42,071 bases of DNA from RSA11 sp965652565 (GTDB lineage: Bacteria; Actinomycetota; Thermoleophilia; Solirubrobacterales; 70-9). Positions 42,004-42,071 of this stretch are shown piece after piece. The notes below the pieces were generated by a model that saw only the letters and a list, made by a program, of their open reading frames with translations, did not search any database and was not told the DNA's origin. The translations under genes were made by a program, and so were the position numbers. Numbering within the stretch: position 1 is the stretch's first letter; every line of letters starts with the position of its first letter. The stretch is taken from NCBI GenBank assembly GCA_965652565.1, contig CBFGWL010000017.1, forward strand, positions 1-42,071. The letters are read 5' to 3'.

Positions 42004-42071
42004 CTACTCCTGGTAGGGGTCGTCGATGCCCGCGCGGATCTCGGCGGCGCGGCGCTCGAGCTTGCCGGCCT
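42004..42071 (-). CDS. C-terminal end of a gene cut by the window edge
   Basis: The minus strand reads ...AGKLERRAAEIRAGIDDPYQE and a TAG stop (42004-42006), with G/C-rich third positions and a terminator just downstream. This is the tail of a gene that begins outside the window. The family cannot be named from 22 residues. Confidence 0.65.
   Translation of the reverse strand, partial: AGKLERRAAEIRAGIDDPYQE

Overview
This is bacterial DNA of very high GC content, densely packed with genes whose codons mostly end in G or C. The gene set suggests an actinobacterium of the class Thermoleophilia (Solirubrobacterales-like). Pointers are an nrdR–nrdJ pair with a B12-dependent ribonucleotide reductase, very large secreted ThuA/sugar-dehydrogenase proteins with OmpL47-like Ig repeats and basic CARDB-like tails, surface proteins with KDGSIxxxDLAKGAVKAKHL-type repeats, and an archaeal-type topoisomerase IA. 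The assignment is inferred from gene content; there is no rRNA gene in the window. I saw no tRNA, rRNA, CRISPR array, insertion sequence or phage module.

Layout. 1–5.1 kb holds housekeeping genes: yjbQ-type UPF0047, archaeal-type topoisomerase I, a DUF389 membrane protein and a siroheme-synthase-like dehydrogenase. 5.1–13.8 kb is a minus-strand, translationally coupled three-gene operon encoding a ~2030-residue secreted ThuA/PQQ-sugar-dehydrogenase-like/DUF1080 protein, a Tat-exported multicopper oxidase and a secreted cupredoxin. 14.0–15.9 kb has a hemolysin-III/PAQR protein and a repeat-bearing surface protein. 16.0–19.6 kb is the nrdR–nrdJ operon behind a NrdR box. 19.7–23.8 kb holds a bactofilin-like secreted protein behind 11-bp-spaced direct repeats, a CASTOR/POLLUX-type channel, a CtaG-like copper/oxidase assembly factor with a small partner, and a small unknown protein. 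23.86–27.4 kb is a copper-resistance operon (chaperone, His-rich exported protein, CopA ATPase) under a CsoR-type operator. 27.4–33.8 kb carries a DHA2 drug exporter, a luciferase-like oxidoreductase, TypA/BipA, an SRPBCC protein, a YflT-like membrane stress protein behind a near-consensus promoter, and an epoxide-hydrolase-like enzyme. 33.8–34.04 kb is a repeat-rich spacer. 34.0–39.6 kb has a large MMPL exporter with a TetR-type palindrome on its start codon, a zinc-finger-like small protein and two tandem TetR regulators, each behind its own palindrome. 39.9–42.07 kb has a GAF/PAS sensor, an acidic lipoprotein and the end of one more gene.

How they fit together. Copper recurs at three separate loci: the oxidase/cupredoxin operon, ctaG and the cop operon. 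The coupled ThuA–MCO–cupredoxin operon is the most interesting unit. It looks like an exported sugar-oxidising system in which carbohydrate oxidation, 3-keto-sugar chemistry and copper redox proteins are made in fixed stoichiometry and share a surface-targeting tail. That function is inference. The regulatory DNA is unusually legible (NrdR, CsoR, PhoB/PhoP-like and three TetR-like sites) and gives several testable predictions.
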